Assembly: GCF_902362185.1 (NCBI RefSeq)
Contig: NC_044507.1
Location: forward strand, 13,526,544 to 13,590,543
DNA from: Chanos chanos
Lineage: Eukaryota > Chordata > Actinopteri > Gonorynchiformes > Chanidae
Direction: 5' to 3'
Length of the DNA: 64,000 nt
Each line of letters opens with the position of its first letter. The first letter of the stretch is position 1. The notes below the pieces were generated by a model that made no database searches, was not told the DNA's origin, and saw nothing but the letters and a program-made list of their open reading frames with translations. This document shows, piece after piece, positions 23,172 to 36,548 of this stretch. A program made the position numbers and the translations under genes.

Positions 23172-23723
23172 AATAACAAATCAAACCCATATCATCATGT
23201 CATCTGAAAATACATCACATCTATCACATTACACAAGGACAAACACTTAGGAGACCGTTTGCATTATTTAGAAGCATAGTTCTGCATACTGTAAAGTCTG
23301 TCATGCCAGCTGAGTGTGGAAGCTTGGCTTCATCTGCAGTGACAGGAATGGATGAGGATGTCTCAGCACAGCTACATTAGAAACTATGAGAGACAGGAAT
23401 GCAGGTCATAGTTGTATTCAAGTGGCTTGTAAAAAGGGAGTTTACTCTTCTGCTATTTTCTCTATTGTTTTCATGCATATATACTTCCTGCTGCAGTTCT
23501 CATGCAAGGATTACTTAACTTTGCAAGTAACTCTAGGCTTCATTAAGCTGTTGCCATACATGTTGTAACCTGTCAAAAATGCAAAAACAAAGACCATATT
23601 TCTTGCCATTTTTATAAAGCAACTAACACATGCACACTAAACACACCACACACAGAAGACAAGCACATCACACAAACAATACACACAGCAAAGGCTATAA
23701 CTACTGCTACTACTACTACAAAT

Positions 23724-23724
<1 letters not shown>

Positions 23725-23763
<39 letters not shown>
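23725..23763. repeat. (CA)n microsatellite
   Basis: A pure CA run of about 38 bp in the noxo1-tbl3 intergenic region. Confidence 0.95.
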
Positions 23764-23767
<4 letters not shown>

Positions 23768-24477
23768 TACTGTAGCTATCAGACTTTGCTTCTTCAAGTT
23801 TAATAAAAGTTTGTTCCCACTTTTTTTTTTTTTTAAATGGCTGTGATTAGTACTTATCTGTTTTGGAAAGAGCAGCACACATTTATCTTGTCTTCTTACT
23901 ACATGCCAACAGACAAATATTTGGTTTTTTTTGACAGAGGGTTACTGATCACTGTGCGATAACAGATTGCAGGTTTCACTGTTGCACTGCGTTATAGAAA
24001 CTGGTTTTGCACAATTGGCTGCAGTTTCGTGTGGGTACTATTCTTCTCTTTGTTTGGACTTTTGCCTCAGGAGCATTCAGATACAGCCTCAATGAGTAAT
24101 ATCTTACATTAAAACAAGGGGATACCCACTTCTTCCTGATCCCAGTGCTCAAATCATAAACAAAACCAGGCTGTGAAAATAACCCCAAACTATGAAAAAC
24201 ATACTAAAAAGGGGTTTAGAAAAAACACATGGCTGCACTCCTCTTATACATTCTAGTAGTGCAGAAATAGAGATGTGAGTTAACGTAAACAGGTTCATCC
24301 TCTCCCACATGGTACCATACCTCACGGCTACATTCCTCTTCTGCTTCCTCCTAACACAAGGTCTTTCTCACCAACCGCATGTGTGTATTAATAATAAGAT
24401 TGTGTCTCTGCAAAACCTTCACATGCATGGAGCAGGCTAAACAGAGCGCATCACATTTTTTTAAACAAGGCAAAGAT

Positions 24478-24483
24478 TTTATT
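24478..24483 (-). terminator. tbl3 polyadenylation signal (AATAAA on minus strand)
   Basis: TTTATT on the plus strand, about 320 bp past the tbl3 stop codon in the transcribed direction. Confidence 0.5.
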
Positions 24484-24805
24484 TAAAATCACTGGAAAGA
24501 TTTACATTGCAAAGTACTTAGAAAATTCACGGCTATATTATAAATGTTTTTGGGGTTTTTTTTACTCCTTTGACTTCTTTTTGCAGATGTTGAGGATATG
24601 CTGAATTAGACTGCACCTTTGCATGGTATGAAAAAATAGGCCTTTCACCTCTCTTGTGCGATCTACGAGGTGACTGAACCATCATCAGCCAGAGATGGTG
24701 ATTTAGGAGTCATGCTAAACCACTCCTTTAGAATGCAACAATGCAGTCCAGTCAAGTTTAGCCAAAATTCATATCTGAAACCTAGATCAGTCTATCTAGT
24801 GTCTA

Positions 24806-26831
24806 TCAACTGGTCTCTGTCTGTATGTAAGTCACTGTGACTGCTGGCAGAGTAGAGTGACAATCTGTGAGAATTTTAGCTTCATCTTCATCTTCACTTT
24901 CCTCACTTGACAACTGGGATTCTTTCCTCCTCCCATTCATTCCGTTCTGTCTGTTTGGCTGTCTGCCACTGGCCTTTTTAGACTCGCTGATACTCTCTTC
25001 CTCCAAAGAAACACCCTCAGTGATGTTTGAATCACCTAAATCTTCATCTTCCTCATCCTCCTCATCTTCCTCCAGTTGACTGGTCTTGGTGGTGGTGGCA
25101 TCATCCTTTGCTGGCTGATTGTCAATCACAAACAGAGGTTGCATGTGGCTGGTGTCCATCTCCTCATCCAGAACGTCGGCACTGCAGAAAGTAAAGCACA
25201 GCGTTACAAAAGACACTCCCAAATCAAATTCCACAACTGAAATATAATATCAAATCTAAAATTTCTACACAAATAGTAATATCTGAAAACAAACAAGCAT
25301 ACACACACAAAAAAAACCCAGACCAAAAAAAAACAAAAAACAAAAAAACACCAACTCAATTCTAATGAAATGTTTGGTCAATGACTGATCTAACTGACCA
25401 TGAAAAGGAAAAATGGAATGACTCATTTCTCTGCATGAGCTCTTTAAAAATGCAGGTTGTTTGCCAGCCTACTGGAGGAAGTACAGTGACCAACCAGGTG
25501 TTGAGACATTTCCTCAGAAAGGGAGAGACTACAGTCTTGGCACGTATTAAATTGTTTATGTGATAAGATCCTACATACTCTTCAGTCTTCCTTAGTGAAT
25601 GAAGGTTGAAAGAAAACAGATATCACAGATTTTCAGAGCAATGTTTTCAGATTCAAAAAGATAATGGATGGTAAACAAGTGTCAACATTTATGGCCAGGA
25701 AAAAAAGCATTATTTGGGATGAATGAGTAAGCCACTGGCAAGCCAGCATACTCAATGATAACTGTTCACAACTCTCGCACTGGCACTCAGTTTGAAACGA
25801 TCATTGGTAAATTTGACTGTACTCTACTCACCTGTCTTTCCCTCCGGTTACTCTCATTTTCTGCCAGATGTAATTCAAAAACATCGATCCCTGCAGCAGG
25901 CGACCAATCCTCTGCATGTGTCTCTCTGTGGGAGGAAATGATAACCTTGCCGTCAAGCTTCAGTTCCTCTCAAAACACCTCAAGTCTTAAATCTCAGTAA
26001 CTCATTACCTCTAAGCCCTTATCCTGAGAAACCTTTTACCTCAATCACTTTACATTCTTGTTCAGGCCCAGTGCGACCGAATCAAAATAAACATATCAAA
26101 GGCTGTAATGTGACCTAAGCAGGTGTCGTCTGTGGGCATTACGTTAGGCACTTTAGATAAAAATATCCGTCAAATGAATGAATATAAATGTAAATGTAAT
26201 TAACTCTGTCTGGAGTCTTACCACAGCCCTAGAGCAGACACGTGCTCAAACAGTGTTTAATATTGTTGCTCACCAGTGTACGGGATCAGGCCCTCCAGGT
26301 GGCTGCGTGCTCCTTGGTACTGCAGTATTTCCTCTGGGCTTATGTGTGTAAGCAACACCTGGATGACAGCCTGGGCGTCCAGACAGCTACGGGCGTTAGT
26401 GTTCCACACCGCACAGAAACGCAGAAGGGACTCTGCCGTGGTGGAACACATATTTAAAACATCAACAAGTGGATAAAACATCTACTAACTATATACTGAT
26501 ATATGGAATCCTGTACGCAGGCAGGCTGATTCTACCACTCAAACCATGAACAAATTAATCAAATTTTTTTTTTGTCAGAGACTGAATAAAGTTTGGAATT
26601 CAAGGTAGAGAAATTACACAAAAGAGAATTCTCACAAGTTAGAAATACTGACACCTCAGTAGTAAAAGGTCTCATTGTCACTTCATAGTAAATTGTTCCA
26701 ACGTGCATAGCACAGTGTTGAATATTTGATACTTTAGCCATGAAATTATGGCAATGTGTGATGTAGTTGTGTTAAGTAATGGGCTGAGCTGCAAGTGCTC
26801 AAGGGAAAGAGATTTGAAAGAATGGATTGGG

Positions 26832-26868
<37 letters not shown>

Positions 26869-29800
26869 GCCTGCCAAGTCCCACAGACCACATTGCTATA
26901 TAATTTCATGGCTAAAGTATGAGATATTAACGTGGCAGGGCTATGGGGCTGGAGTAGGAAACATAGACGGAGGTGAGCACTGTCCTGCTGACCTCTCTGA
27001 TCAAGCCTCAGTCTTAAGATGGTGTTCTCCAGCTGCTGCGTGCCATTCTCCCCCTGCCGGATCTCTGCAAAGACACAAAACACATTCGGCTGTTTAACGG
27101 ACTGAAAACACGGCACACCGCCAGAGATAAAACACTGCTTGTCATCAAATCGGTGTCAGCTGTTCTTCCGAAACACACCTTTCCACTCTCAAACCTCACC
27201 ACAAAGAACTGTTTGACACCATTGTATATCCGTGTCAAACAACTTTCTGTGGGGGAAAAAATGCAAGCCACAGGTGTTTCAGAGTGGCATTTCCATTTGT
27301 TCCACATGAACAAAATTCCAAATTCAAAAAGCAGAATGTAACAGTAGACTTCCCCTCCCTTTCAGGTATTCTCAGATTCCCTATTTTGCCTCACATTAAA
27401 ATAACTCATTTTGGTGCCTGCACTTTGATCAAAGACTATTAACTAAGACTTCTCAGTGCCCAAGCAGCCAGCCACTGTTGAAAATACATAAAAGAAGTCA
27501 AAACTGTTTAGTTTCTGTTGTCAAATGCAGCATTACGAAAGGCTTGACGCCATTCTAAAATAATTTCCCTCCACTGCGGATTTGTGGTGGTTTGACTAAA
27601 TTAGATGCCTGTCTTAGCATGCACGTCAACCTTAATGCTTGTTCCCAACTCATCATGAATGCTACTTTTCTCACTATATTGTCTAATTATGTCAGTCAAT
27701 ATAATGATTTCATGTCTGTTTGACTCTCTGCAAACAAGAGAGAGCATTTTTTCCCTTTCAAACTTGAGGATGGCACAGGTCAGGTAAAGTATAAAATGTT
27801 GGTAGACCGGTTCAGTAAATACCAACCAGCATGCCTGAGAAAAATGTTGAGGTTTGGAAAGCACTGTTCCATTGCAATTCACCCAAAACATGACAGACTG
27901 ACAGACCCTGGCTGTTAGAGGTGTACCTTTAATGACTCGGAGTACTGTGTGAGGCTGGTCCAGTGAGATGGCCATACCCAGAGCCTTCACAAAGTTCTTT
28001 TCATGGAGCAGGTTGGACAGCTCCTGTTGCCTAGAAACAGTGTTTCACCAAAACCCAATGAGTACAGTCACATCGAATGAATTAAAGTAGATGACTAAAA
28101 TAATATGTAGGAACTACAACGAAGTACACAATGGTTAGATTACAGAGGTGACTAAGTGGAAATGAATTGAAAAATTCAAGAATTGCGAAGAAATAAAGAA
28201 GGACAGAAAGAAAAGGGGGGGAGGAGGAAGTAGAAGAAGAAGGAAATAAGAACAATAGACTTAACAGAACAAATAAGGCATGTAAAAATCTCTGCGGATG
28301 TGTGTGTGTGTGTGTGTGTGTGTAACAGCCTGCAGCAACAAAGAGGGAGTGGACATTTGTTGTATTATAGAAAAATGTTCTTTTGAACCATACTTTAGGA
28401 TCTGGTCCTCTTGCATGGCTTGCTCCTCAGCAAGCTCCACCTGTGTGACGTCCTAAAAAAAAAAAAAAAAAAAAAGAAAGAACAGAGACAAAAACACTGT
28501 TCTCAGCATGACTATAATTATAACTATAATTAGCACAACATGATGAGTAATTGTAATTATTGCACATAGTATTCGTTAAGTCATGATTATGTTAGCGGTC
28601 TGTTACGTAAAACTACAAATCCACTTTTCTACATTCCACAGGGAACAGTGTTAGTAAAAATTCACTATTCCTAGGTTAAATTTCTGATAAATTATACAAC
28701 CTCAACACTAGGTACACACTAACAAACTAAAATAACAACAGGCATGGACAGGAACAAAACTTTAAATGGGTACTCACCACAGTCCTAAACTGTGTGTGTG
28801 TGTGTGTGTGTTTTCATATAACACGCAATAATCATGGATAACTTAGTAAATAATAATTTTGGCTGTCTAATATTTAAAACTGTCCCATTTAAAATAATAT
28901 AAGTACATTCTTTTTATCAGTGGTTGCCTTATTTAGATACCATGCGGCTGTGTGTGTGTGTTTTCATATAACACACAATAACCATGGATAACTTAGTAAA
29001 TAATAATTTTGGCTGTCTAATATTTAAAACTGTCCCATTTAAAGTAATATAGGTGCATTCTTTTTATCAGTGGTTGCCTTATTTAGATACCACGAAGCTG
29101 TATCATGCTACATGAAGAGGCCAGTCACCAGGCTGGCACCACCAGTTCACCAGCAGTGACGCGTGGAAACATTTGGAACAAACTGATGAACTGCACGTCC
29201 ACTATAAGGTTTGTCACACAAAGGTGACTTACAATGGCACAGCAAGTCTAGCCAGATAATAATCATGCTTACATAAGCTTTCTACTGGGAAAAACTATGA
29301 ATATACTTTTCAAGGTTAGAGATGCAGCAGTGTTGCTTAAAAAAAAAAAAAAAAAAAAAGACAAATTAATTATGCTTAAATAACAATACAACAATACAAA
29401 AGAATACTACATCTCTGGTGAACTACATAACTTGTCTGTTAGTAAAATCCAAGTGTACAGTCTTTAATGACAGTCAAATCTGCAAGTTGTAATGCAATGA
29501 ATATTCTGCACAAAAACAGTCAAAAATTACACAGCTTTAAATTTTTGCCTAAATTGCCTATAAAAGGGAAACATCCTCTCCTCTGATAACAATGTAAATG
29601 GAGCAGTTATGAAACAGGGCGCTGTTGACGTCTGTAATCTATTGTTTTAAAGAATGCATTACAGTATATAGACACAGGTACTGCCTTCCAATGTCTGTAA
29701 AGTTGAAGAAAACGTCACCCCCCTTTTCTATGCTTAACTTTTTGGCATTTAAACATAAATGTTTTTGCTACAGTCTGAGCTTAGCATGAATTCCATGGCC

Positions 29801-30325
29801 ATAGCATGAAATGCCCTTTAATGTTTTTCAGAGAGAAAAAAAATTCGAACAGAATAAATTCATTGTCCCAGCCACCTTCGGGGACAGCTTCTTTTTCCAC
29901 GCCAATTAAAGTCAGGCCACAGGACGTGCGTGTGTGTGTGTGCGAGTGTGTGTGTTTGTGTGTGTCTGGCTCATGCTAACCTTCCACAGAGTGATGTTAG
30001 AATCAGCAGAGCCTGTGACCATGAGGTCGTCCTTTCGGCTGGTGTGGAGACCCCAGATTTTGTCTTCATGGGCATCAAGAGTCTTCACACACTCATTGGT
30101 CTTAATGGTCCACAGTTTCACGAGTCCGTCAGAACCGCTGGTTAGAAAGGGGGGAGGGGGGATAGAACATGACACATGGTGAGGGAAAAGAAAGAGATAA
30201 ATCTCAAAACTTTCTCTTTCTATTGAGTACTCTTTCTACGTGTAGCCTGGGCTGCAGAGAATCTTACTCTCTAGAAGGGACACTTCAAAAAACAAAAAAA
30301 AGTTTTGTGAGCATGACAAGAAATA

Positions 30326-30420
<95 letters not shown>

Positions 30421-33400
30421 TACCGGTTGAATTTATAAACTCAAATATTCATTTTGGCGAATGAAGTGGCCAAATAAGTCAAACAAGAGAAGTGTGATTA
30501 ATGACATAAACCTTTACAGACTGAGAGATGACTTAACTATACACCTAGCTCTTGACTGAATCACGCCCTGGCTACCCAAATGCATCCTCCTGACCTGGGT
30601 TCAGTCATGGGTTATGCCTGTGTTACCTACCCAGACAGGAACTGGGTCCCACGACTCACAAAAATGATCTTTAGGACCGAGGCATCATGTCCTTCAAATG
30701 TCTGCAAATAGAAAATAACTTCATGACTGAGAAATCATTAAACACAACCTATAATTAATATGAATGCCCCTTTAGCACGTTCTCCAGATTTTTTTAAAAT
30801 CAGTAACTCACTGTTTGTTTACTTCAGGAAGGAGAGCTAGAATCTCTAAAGGGCAATGGTTTTTTCCTGATCTGTCATCAGGTTAAAATCGTTGGATGTT
30901 GTCAGACAGAGAAACTAAACTGCACTGATTAATTCAATAACACAAGTCTATCAATCATTACTTCTATTGTGAATCAGTGCAAGCAGTAGACAAACATCTC
31001 TATTTGACAAGTTAATATTTGCAGCACCCCTCAAAGTCGAAGAGTGAAATTGTCGTCCTTGCATGTCATCGCAAACAATGTGTAATCCATTACCTTGAGA
31101 CAGCTAAAGTCCTGTAAACCCCACAGTTTGACTGAACCATCAGCAGAAGAGGTGGCCAACACTCGGTCTATTGGGGAAAACTGGGCACACCACACACCCC
31201 TCCTGTGACCTCGGAATACCCCTAGGAGGGACATGTCATCCAGAGACCACAGCTTAGCCGTGCGGTCCTGGGAGCCTGAGGCCAACAGCTTGTCATTGGG
31301 CGAAACAGCCACACTATTCACGTCCTACGGAAGAGAGGGGTAGAATAGTACAAAACAAGCCAGAGGGGTTATTTCATTTTAGTGAAAGCTGTTATTGTAC
31401 AGAAATCTTCCTTATGAAGGGCTGGTTAAAAAAAAAAAAAAATCACACAATTGTTCAGTGATTTGACAAGAGGATTAGATTAGAGTAAAAAAAAAGGCAG
31501 AGAATGAATGCGACAGAAGGACAAAAAACAAAAATGAACGACAAAGTTGAGATACTTAAATGAAAGTAAATACACAAAGATCTAACTTGATAAGGTTGAT
31601 GATAGATGTCTGGGGAAGAAAAAAAACAACCAAAAAACGTGGGAGCATTAACTCTTTCAGTTTCAGAACAAGGCACATCACATTGTATCATGCTGTCAGG
31701 TGTATTACTTGAAAGGGATTTGTCCTACTTGTTACACAAGTCAAATTCCAACCGTCAGTTCTAAGCGAAATGGAAATGTAGTGTAAAAATAGGCCAACCT
31801 TGTCGTGGGCTTTCTCAGTCAGCCGTGCGCTCAGCTGGGCTGGCTCCCCATCCACAGCAGGAAGAGTTTCCGGGAGGTCCCACACTTTAATGGTACAGTC
31901 CTGACTTCCTGATACCACAAAGCTCCTGTTTAATCTACAGAGACAAAGAAATGGGAAAATGGTTCATAAAGCGAAGAAGGAGATTAGCATTCTCATTCAA
32001 ACTGAATCACTCTGTCAAACGTTCACCATGCGATAATCGACTCATCAAATGCATTCCCAAAGTCCAAAGAGACCAGGAAAAGGCTTTGGAATTTAGAAGT
32101 TCTCAAGAGTTCTGTTTTGTGCCACACCCACCACGTATTGACCTGACACTGAACTGCCTTAAACGGCCATGTTTAATCTGAATTAAGGGAGGACTTGTCT
32201 AAGATCCGCAAACAGGCATTGCACAGGGTCAAATTACTTAGTGTAGCTAGTTCACAACATTGTGAATCTGACAAGGATAAGAACTGGCAGCCCATGCACT
32301 GGGGGGCTGCACTTTATGCAGGCTTTTGTTTCAAAGTCACTTAAAGACCCCATGGTTCAGTTGAATAGGGCCCTAAACATCACATTCAGGAGTGTCAGGT
32401 CAGGACTGGAAAAGAAAAATAACACAAAGATAGGGCAGTCGAAAGGGCCCAACTCTGGGTCCACAGCTTTCTCTTGAAATCTCACCTAGAGCAGGCGACA
32501 GCTCCCACAGGGTTAGAATGACCACTGCCCTGAGCCACACAGTGGACCCGTCCAGTCTCTGGGTCCATCCTCCACACACGCACGGTCCTATCCTGCAATC
32601 CACATCATGCTTTTAAATCTGGAGTTTGTAAGTGGCTAAATGAAAGTTGTCGTGTCTTGATGCTGTTTTACAGTTGTATCATGCTGGGATTAAGACTAGT
32701 GTTTGACTACACTGCTGAGTTGAGCTGAGTTGAGTTGAGACTGTTTGAAGTTGAACACAGTGGACTTACTTTGGCACAGCTGGCAAACATCAGTGCCTTC
32801 TTGAACACGTCAAGTGACAGGACAGTATCTGCAAAGAGATTTGCAAATCACTTAAGCATTTTGCATCCGCAAACACGATCTCTGTGCCAGACAATCTCTG
32901 ATAGGGTCTCGTGCTGAGTTATAAACTGGATACGTAGTGTATCCAAACTAATCCTTCCTTTTCAGTCAATGGGACTAAAGTAGGTTCTGGGTGACTTTTC
33001 CGTGTTAATATGGGATTGATGAAAAGAAGGCAGAATTTTCACACTAGAGAGAATCTCCTTATGAGAGCATGTAATTGAAGTAAATATGCCAGCTATTGAG
33101 TTCTGTATGATGCTGCCACCAGGTGCACTGAAAAACACATCACAGTAGTAGCACCATAGTAAAGCTGTCCTGAATCCACAGAGAGAGTGTTACTGCCACC
33201 CAGTGTTGGTAACTGACCTGTGTGTCCATAGAGAATCTGACAGCTGCTGGTAGCCAGCTCAAACACCTTCAGCTGAGAGCTGTTTGTGGCCACAACGATA
33301 TGAGTGTCATCCTTCCCCAGAAACTTGACATCCAAGATATCGTCATTGTATCCCACAAACTTCATATCAACAAAAAGAACAGAAAAAAACCCCACAACAT

Positions 33401-36400
33401 TTAAGAGAAACTTTCCAGTTTCATCAAAACTCCACAAAATGAGTGCTACCCTTTACTTTTTATGTTATCTCTATCCAGTTTGTCTTTATCCACTAGTGCC
33501 CATGGAATACCGTCACATAAATCACACTCATCTTACTACAAAAGAGACTGCACCAAAACATCTGTGCGTCTGAGCAAAAACATCCCTCTTTTACTCACAC
33601 CGTACAAATGCAGCTCAGACTCACCTGTTGGCGGACGGTTAATGAGGGCAGCTGGTAGATGACGATGTTATGTTCAGCAGTGACTGTGGCCAGTCGGGCT
33701 GACTGGGGCATGGGCAGGCAGTGCGTCAGGCTCCGGGGGTCCCATTCGTCCTCTGCCGCACCCTCTGAGCCGGAGGCAGGACTGGCTGGCAGGGTCTGAG
33801 TGTACACACACTTCGCTGAGCTGGCTTCCCACACTCTCAGCACACCTGAAGAGTAAAACGTTGACAGACCTAAAGGCTGTGTGCAATTTTCAAGTGTTTG
33901 TACATTAAAACATGGTGCACGGGACTGGAGACGAGACTCGTCCTAAACTTCACTGCATTTTGACAGGACTCTCCACGATGAGTACAACTTGAATCAATTA
34001 TTAATCCAAACAAAAATTTCAAATAAAAGGCATGGTGCGCAGTTAATATTTAAATGCAACTAACTGTGATTATTATAATCCAAGGAAGACAGCAATGTTA
34101 ATAAACAGCATATGTTTTTCAATAGTACAAATTTTTTCAACTGACAACATTAAGGGAGGGGTTTTAGGTGTTAGCCAGCCCTAATTTTCTGAAGGTGTGT
34201 TAACGCTCCCCTCACCCCCCGGAACCAGGACACATGAGTCAGCCAAATGTGAGTGAGTGATCTGAGAGTAAGTTTCATATCTTAAAATATATGTTTAAAA
34301 TAATTTACGCATCAAACACTACCTATAGAAGGAATGCACCCACAGCCAAAGAAACACAAACCAAATTGAAGTGCGATAGCTTAAATGCTCATTTCTCAGT
34401 CACGATTTACAGTCGTTTAAATTTGACAGCAGTAATATTCATTGGTGAAACAACCATTGTCATCAACATACATTTGTGAAGACTTGCTTATGGTTTAAGA
34501 GACTCCCTGGGTATAAAGTAAGAAGGCATGGCCTACCTTTACTGCCTGCAGTGATGAAGTGAAGTTCTTTGCTCTTCACCCCAATATGGGAATAGTCTTC
34601 ATCCTGGGGGAGCAGGACAACCCCCTCTACAGCCTAAACAAAGTCCACACACAAATGGTCTCAGATTGGAATAACTAAGGATAAGAGATAAAGGACAAAT
34701 ATAATACTTTAAAGTCCTCAAGATACCCAAGCAACTGCCACATCACTAAACCCAAACTGAGTCGCCTTTATGACCATATTCATTGATTGATCTGGTAAAT
34801 AAATACACCCAAACAAAAACAAAAAACAGGACGCAACAACAAGAAGCAGGAAAGCTCTTGAGCCAAAGTAAGGCAGGTTTAGGCGTCTACCTCATACACA
34901 GGCACAGTCCTCTTCACCTTCCTCTCCTTCAGGTCCCACACAGTGCAGACTTTATCTCGGCCAGAGCTGCAATCAACCACACGTTTCATAAAAACTTACA
35001 CATCCGCCACAGTGGAGTAAGGCAAGCATTGTCATGTGGTGGAATTATCCTGGTTCACACAGGCTTGGAGATCAGCTGAATGGTTTATACAGCTCCTACC
35101 TGATCAGTGTGCTTCCATCAGGTGAAAACGCCAGAGACGTGACAGCACTGTAGTGACTCTCTAGCACACAGATACACTTGCTGGTGCGTAGATCCCATAT
35201 CCGAATGACACAGTCCACAGAGGAGGAGAACAGCTGAAGCAGGTTAATGTCTGGATGGAACTGCACCAAACTGGACAGAAAACAAGTACAGTTTTAGTGT
35301 CCCACAGATGTACGTAAACCTCTTTTAGATAATGTATAAATAGGGAAAGAGTCTCAAAAAATTATACTAAATAAAACTACTTACTGTACAACTCCAGATG
35401 AGCCTTTCAGGTTGTGTGTACAGTATTGCTTGATGACATCCCATAATTTTATAGTACCATCACACCCTCCTGCAAAAACATGGGAATACAAAGAGTCACG
35501 ATGCATAAGCTCATATAAATATAGGTGATGGAAACCTCTGACTATAATGATCAACAAAGACCTTCGTATACTTATGCTGCAACCCAAAGCAGATTATAGC
35601 ATATGTCATACCAGTTGCTAGGAGAGTGGAGGTACAGTCAAAGGTCATGCTGGCCACAGGCACATTGTGGATGGCCCTCCAGGAACGAGTGCATTTCTCC
35701 TGCTTCCAGTCCCACTGTTTCAGCAACAGTGCTCTACTGGCTGTGACCAGCATCTACAATAAAGAGGTTACATGTCATCTAAATCACCTGTGCTGTTTAA
35801 CAGCTTCAGCATTCGTTTTGAAGTTACAAACAGGCAGCATCTAGATAAGCAATTACAATACGGTGAAACAAACAAAAACAAACCTATCAACAATCCACTC
35901 ATCACCAGAGTCCGGCTCGTTTTAAGGAGCTCTGATGTCAGTTCTACATGTAAACGTTACCTGATCATCTGGGCTGAGAGAGAATGACGTGATGTCCTCC
36001 TGATCATCCTACAAATGAAAATGAGAGTGAGCTATAGTCCCTTGTGTACAGTTTTAATAGTTTGTTTGAGAAAAGAGAATATAAAAAGTTTTCCCTTCAT
36101 ACCTGCTCGATACTGTGTATGATTTTTCCTGTAGAAATTTCTAATATGTTGACGCGTGGTCCGCAAGTGCAGAAAATGTATTCCTCATTTTGACTTATCT
36201 ACAGGAGACAATATTACAGAAGTTAACGATTACAGTTCCCCAGGAGCAACACCAGATACTGGATCCAAACAGCAATCGCTTCTCTTGACACGCATGCAGC
36301 AAGAATTACCTGTACTTTTCCTCCCTTATAGAACGGTTCGATTTTGCTGGAGACGGCATAACTGCGTGAACAGATAATAACAAACGGTTTGAAAGGGCAA

Positions 36401-36548
36401 CAGGATTAATTTATACAGCTGTCAAAACTGAAAATAAAATGTACCAAAAAAAATAGCTAAAAGAAAGCTATGCTAAAACAGAAACAGTAGGAAACAAAAT
36501 AAGTAATGGTATTTACTTCGTTTTGAACTGCAAAGCGTTGTTAGCCAT
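24806..36548 (-). CDS. tbl3: TBL3, WD40 protein of the SSU processome (Utp13)
   Basis: Twenty-three exons on the minus strand give 928 aa: 36548-36517, 36361-36310, 36198-36103, 36008-35961, 35753-35612, 35469-35385, 35270-35100, 34966-34891, 34633-34537, 33845-33625, 33359-33218, 32828-32770, 32592-32486, 31934-31799, 31324-31094, 30701-30631, 30137-29981, 28452-28394, 28030-27927, 27064-26993, 26432-26274, 25925-25832, 25181-24806. Phases agree at every junction and the chain follows human TBL3: tandem WD40 repeats (LASGSQDRTAKLWSL, TSSADGSVKLWGL, SGGSDGLVKLWTIKTNECV) forming two propellers, then the Utp13 C-terminal helical domain (PYTERHMQRIGRLLQGS). TBL3 acts in the nucleolus in 18S rRNA processing. 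The last exon adds an acidic/serine tail (DEEDEEDED, SSEESEDEDEA) absent from human TBL3 (808 aa). The first exon codes only about 11 residues. Confidence 0.96.
26139..26200 (+). mobile_element. teleost retroposon 3' tail in tbl3 intron 21
   Basis: 'gcactttagataaaaatatc' followed by 'caaatgaatgaatataaatg' resembles the diverged 3' end of a common teleost retroposon whose consensus reads roughly 'gctttggataaaagcgtctg' then 'ctaaatgaataaatgtaaat'. Only the last 60 bp is recognisable and the family is not assigned. Confidence 0.55.
26717..26931. repeat. foldback element with ~42-bp inverted arms
   Basis: The left arm (26717-26758, containing tactttagccatgaaatta) reappears inverted at 26889-26931 with a few changes. 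Between the arms lies unrelated sequence with an (AAAT)n run. Weaker similarity continues outward to about 26700 and 26950. It lies in tbl3 intron 20 and looks like a MITE-type insertion of unknown family; no clear target duplication was seen. Confidence 0.65.
26832..26866. repeat. (AAAT)n microsatellite
   Basis: About eight tetranucleotide units inside the foldback element of tbl3 intron 20. Confidence 0.9.
28300..28322. repeat. (GT)n microsatellite in tbl3 intron 18
   Basis: A pure GT run of 23 bp, on the plus strand. Confidence 0.9.
28455..28475. repeat. poly(A) run = pure poly(T) tract of tbl3 exon 18 acceptor
   Basis: 21 A on the plus strand read as T21 on the transcribed strand, directly followed by AG and exon 18. 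The splice acceptor therefore has a homopolymer as its whole pyrimidine tract. Confidence 0.9.
28801..29100. repeat. 150-bp tandem duplication in tbl3 intron 17
   Basis: Copy 1 (28801-28950) and copy 2 (28951-29100) are directly adjacent and differ at about eight positions, roughly 95 percent identical. Each copy begins with the same short GT run, which sits at the junction and suggests slippage or unequal exchange at the microsatellite. Confidence 0.93.
29339..29359. repeat. poly(A) run in tbl3 intron 17
   Basis: 21 consecutive A followed by 'gacaaattaatt'. It could be a retroposon tail, but nothing recognisable precedes it. Confidence 0.7.
30328..30418. repeat. (TA)n(CA)n compound microsatellite in tbl3 intron 16
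   Basis: About 52 bp of TA followed directly by about 38 bp of CA. The TA part is self-complementary and could extrude as a hairpin. Confidence 0.95.
33113..33126 (-). promoter_or_regulatory. CTCF-like motif in tbl3 intron 11
   Basis: On the minus strand GCACCTGGTGGCAG fits the CTCF core with two mismatches. It is a candidate only. Confidence 0.3.

Larger units (their letters stand above)
22465..24805. other. noxo1 and tbl3 convergent 3' regions
   Basis: Non-coding sequence between the stop codons of the convergent genes. It contains the noxo1 3' UTR (to about 23190), a CA microsatellite (23725-23763) and the tbl3 3' UTR, read on the minus strand down to AATAAA at 24483-24478. Confidence 0.65.

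Noticed and set aside
24867-25079. Serine-rich open frame on the plus strand
   Set aside because: It is the antisense shadow of the acidic GAA/GAG codons of the last tbl3 exon.
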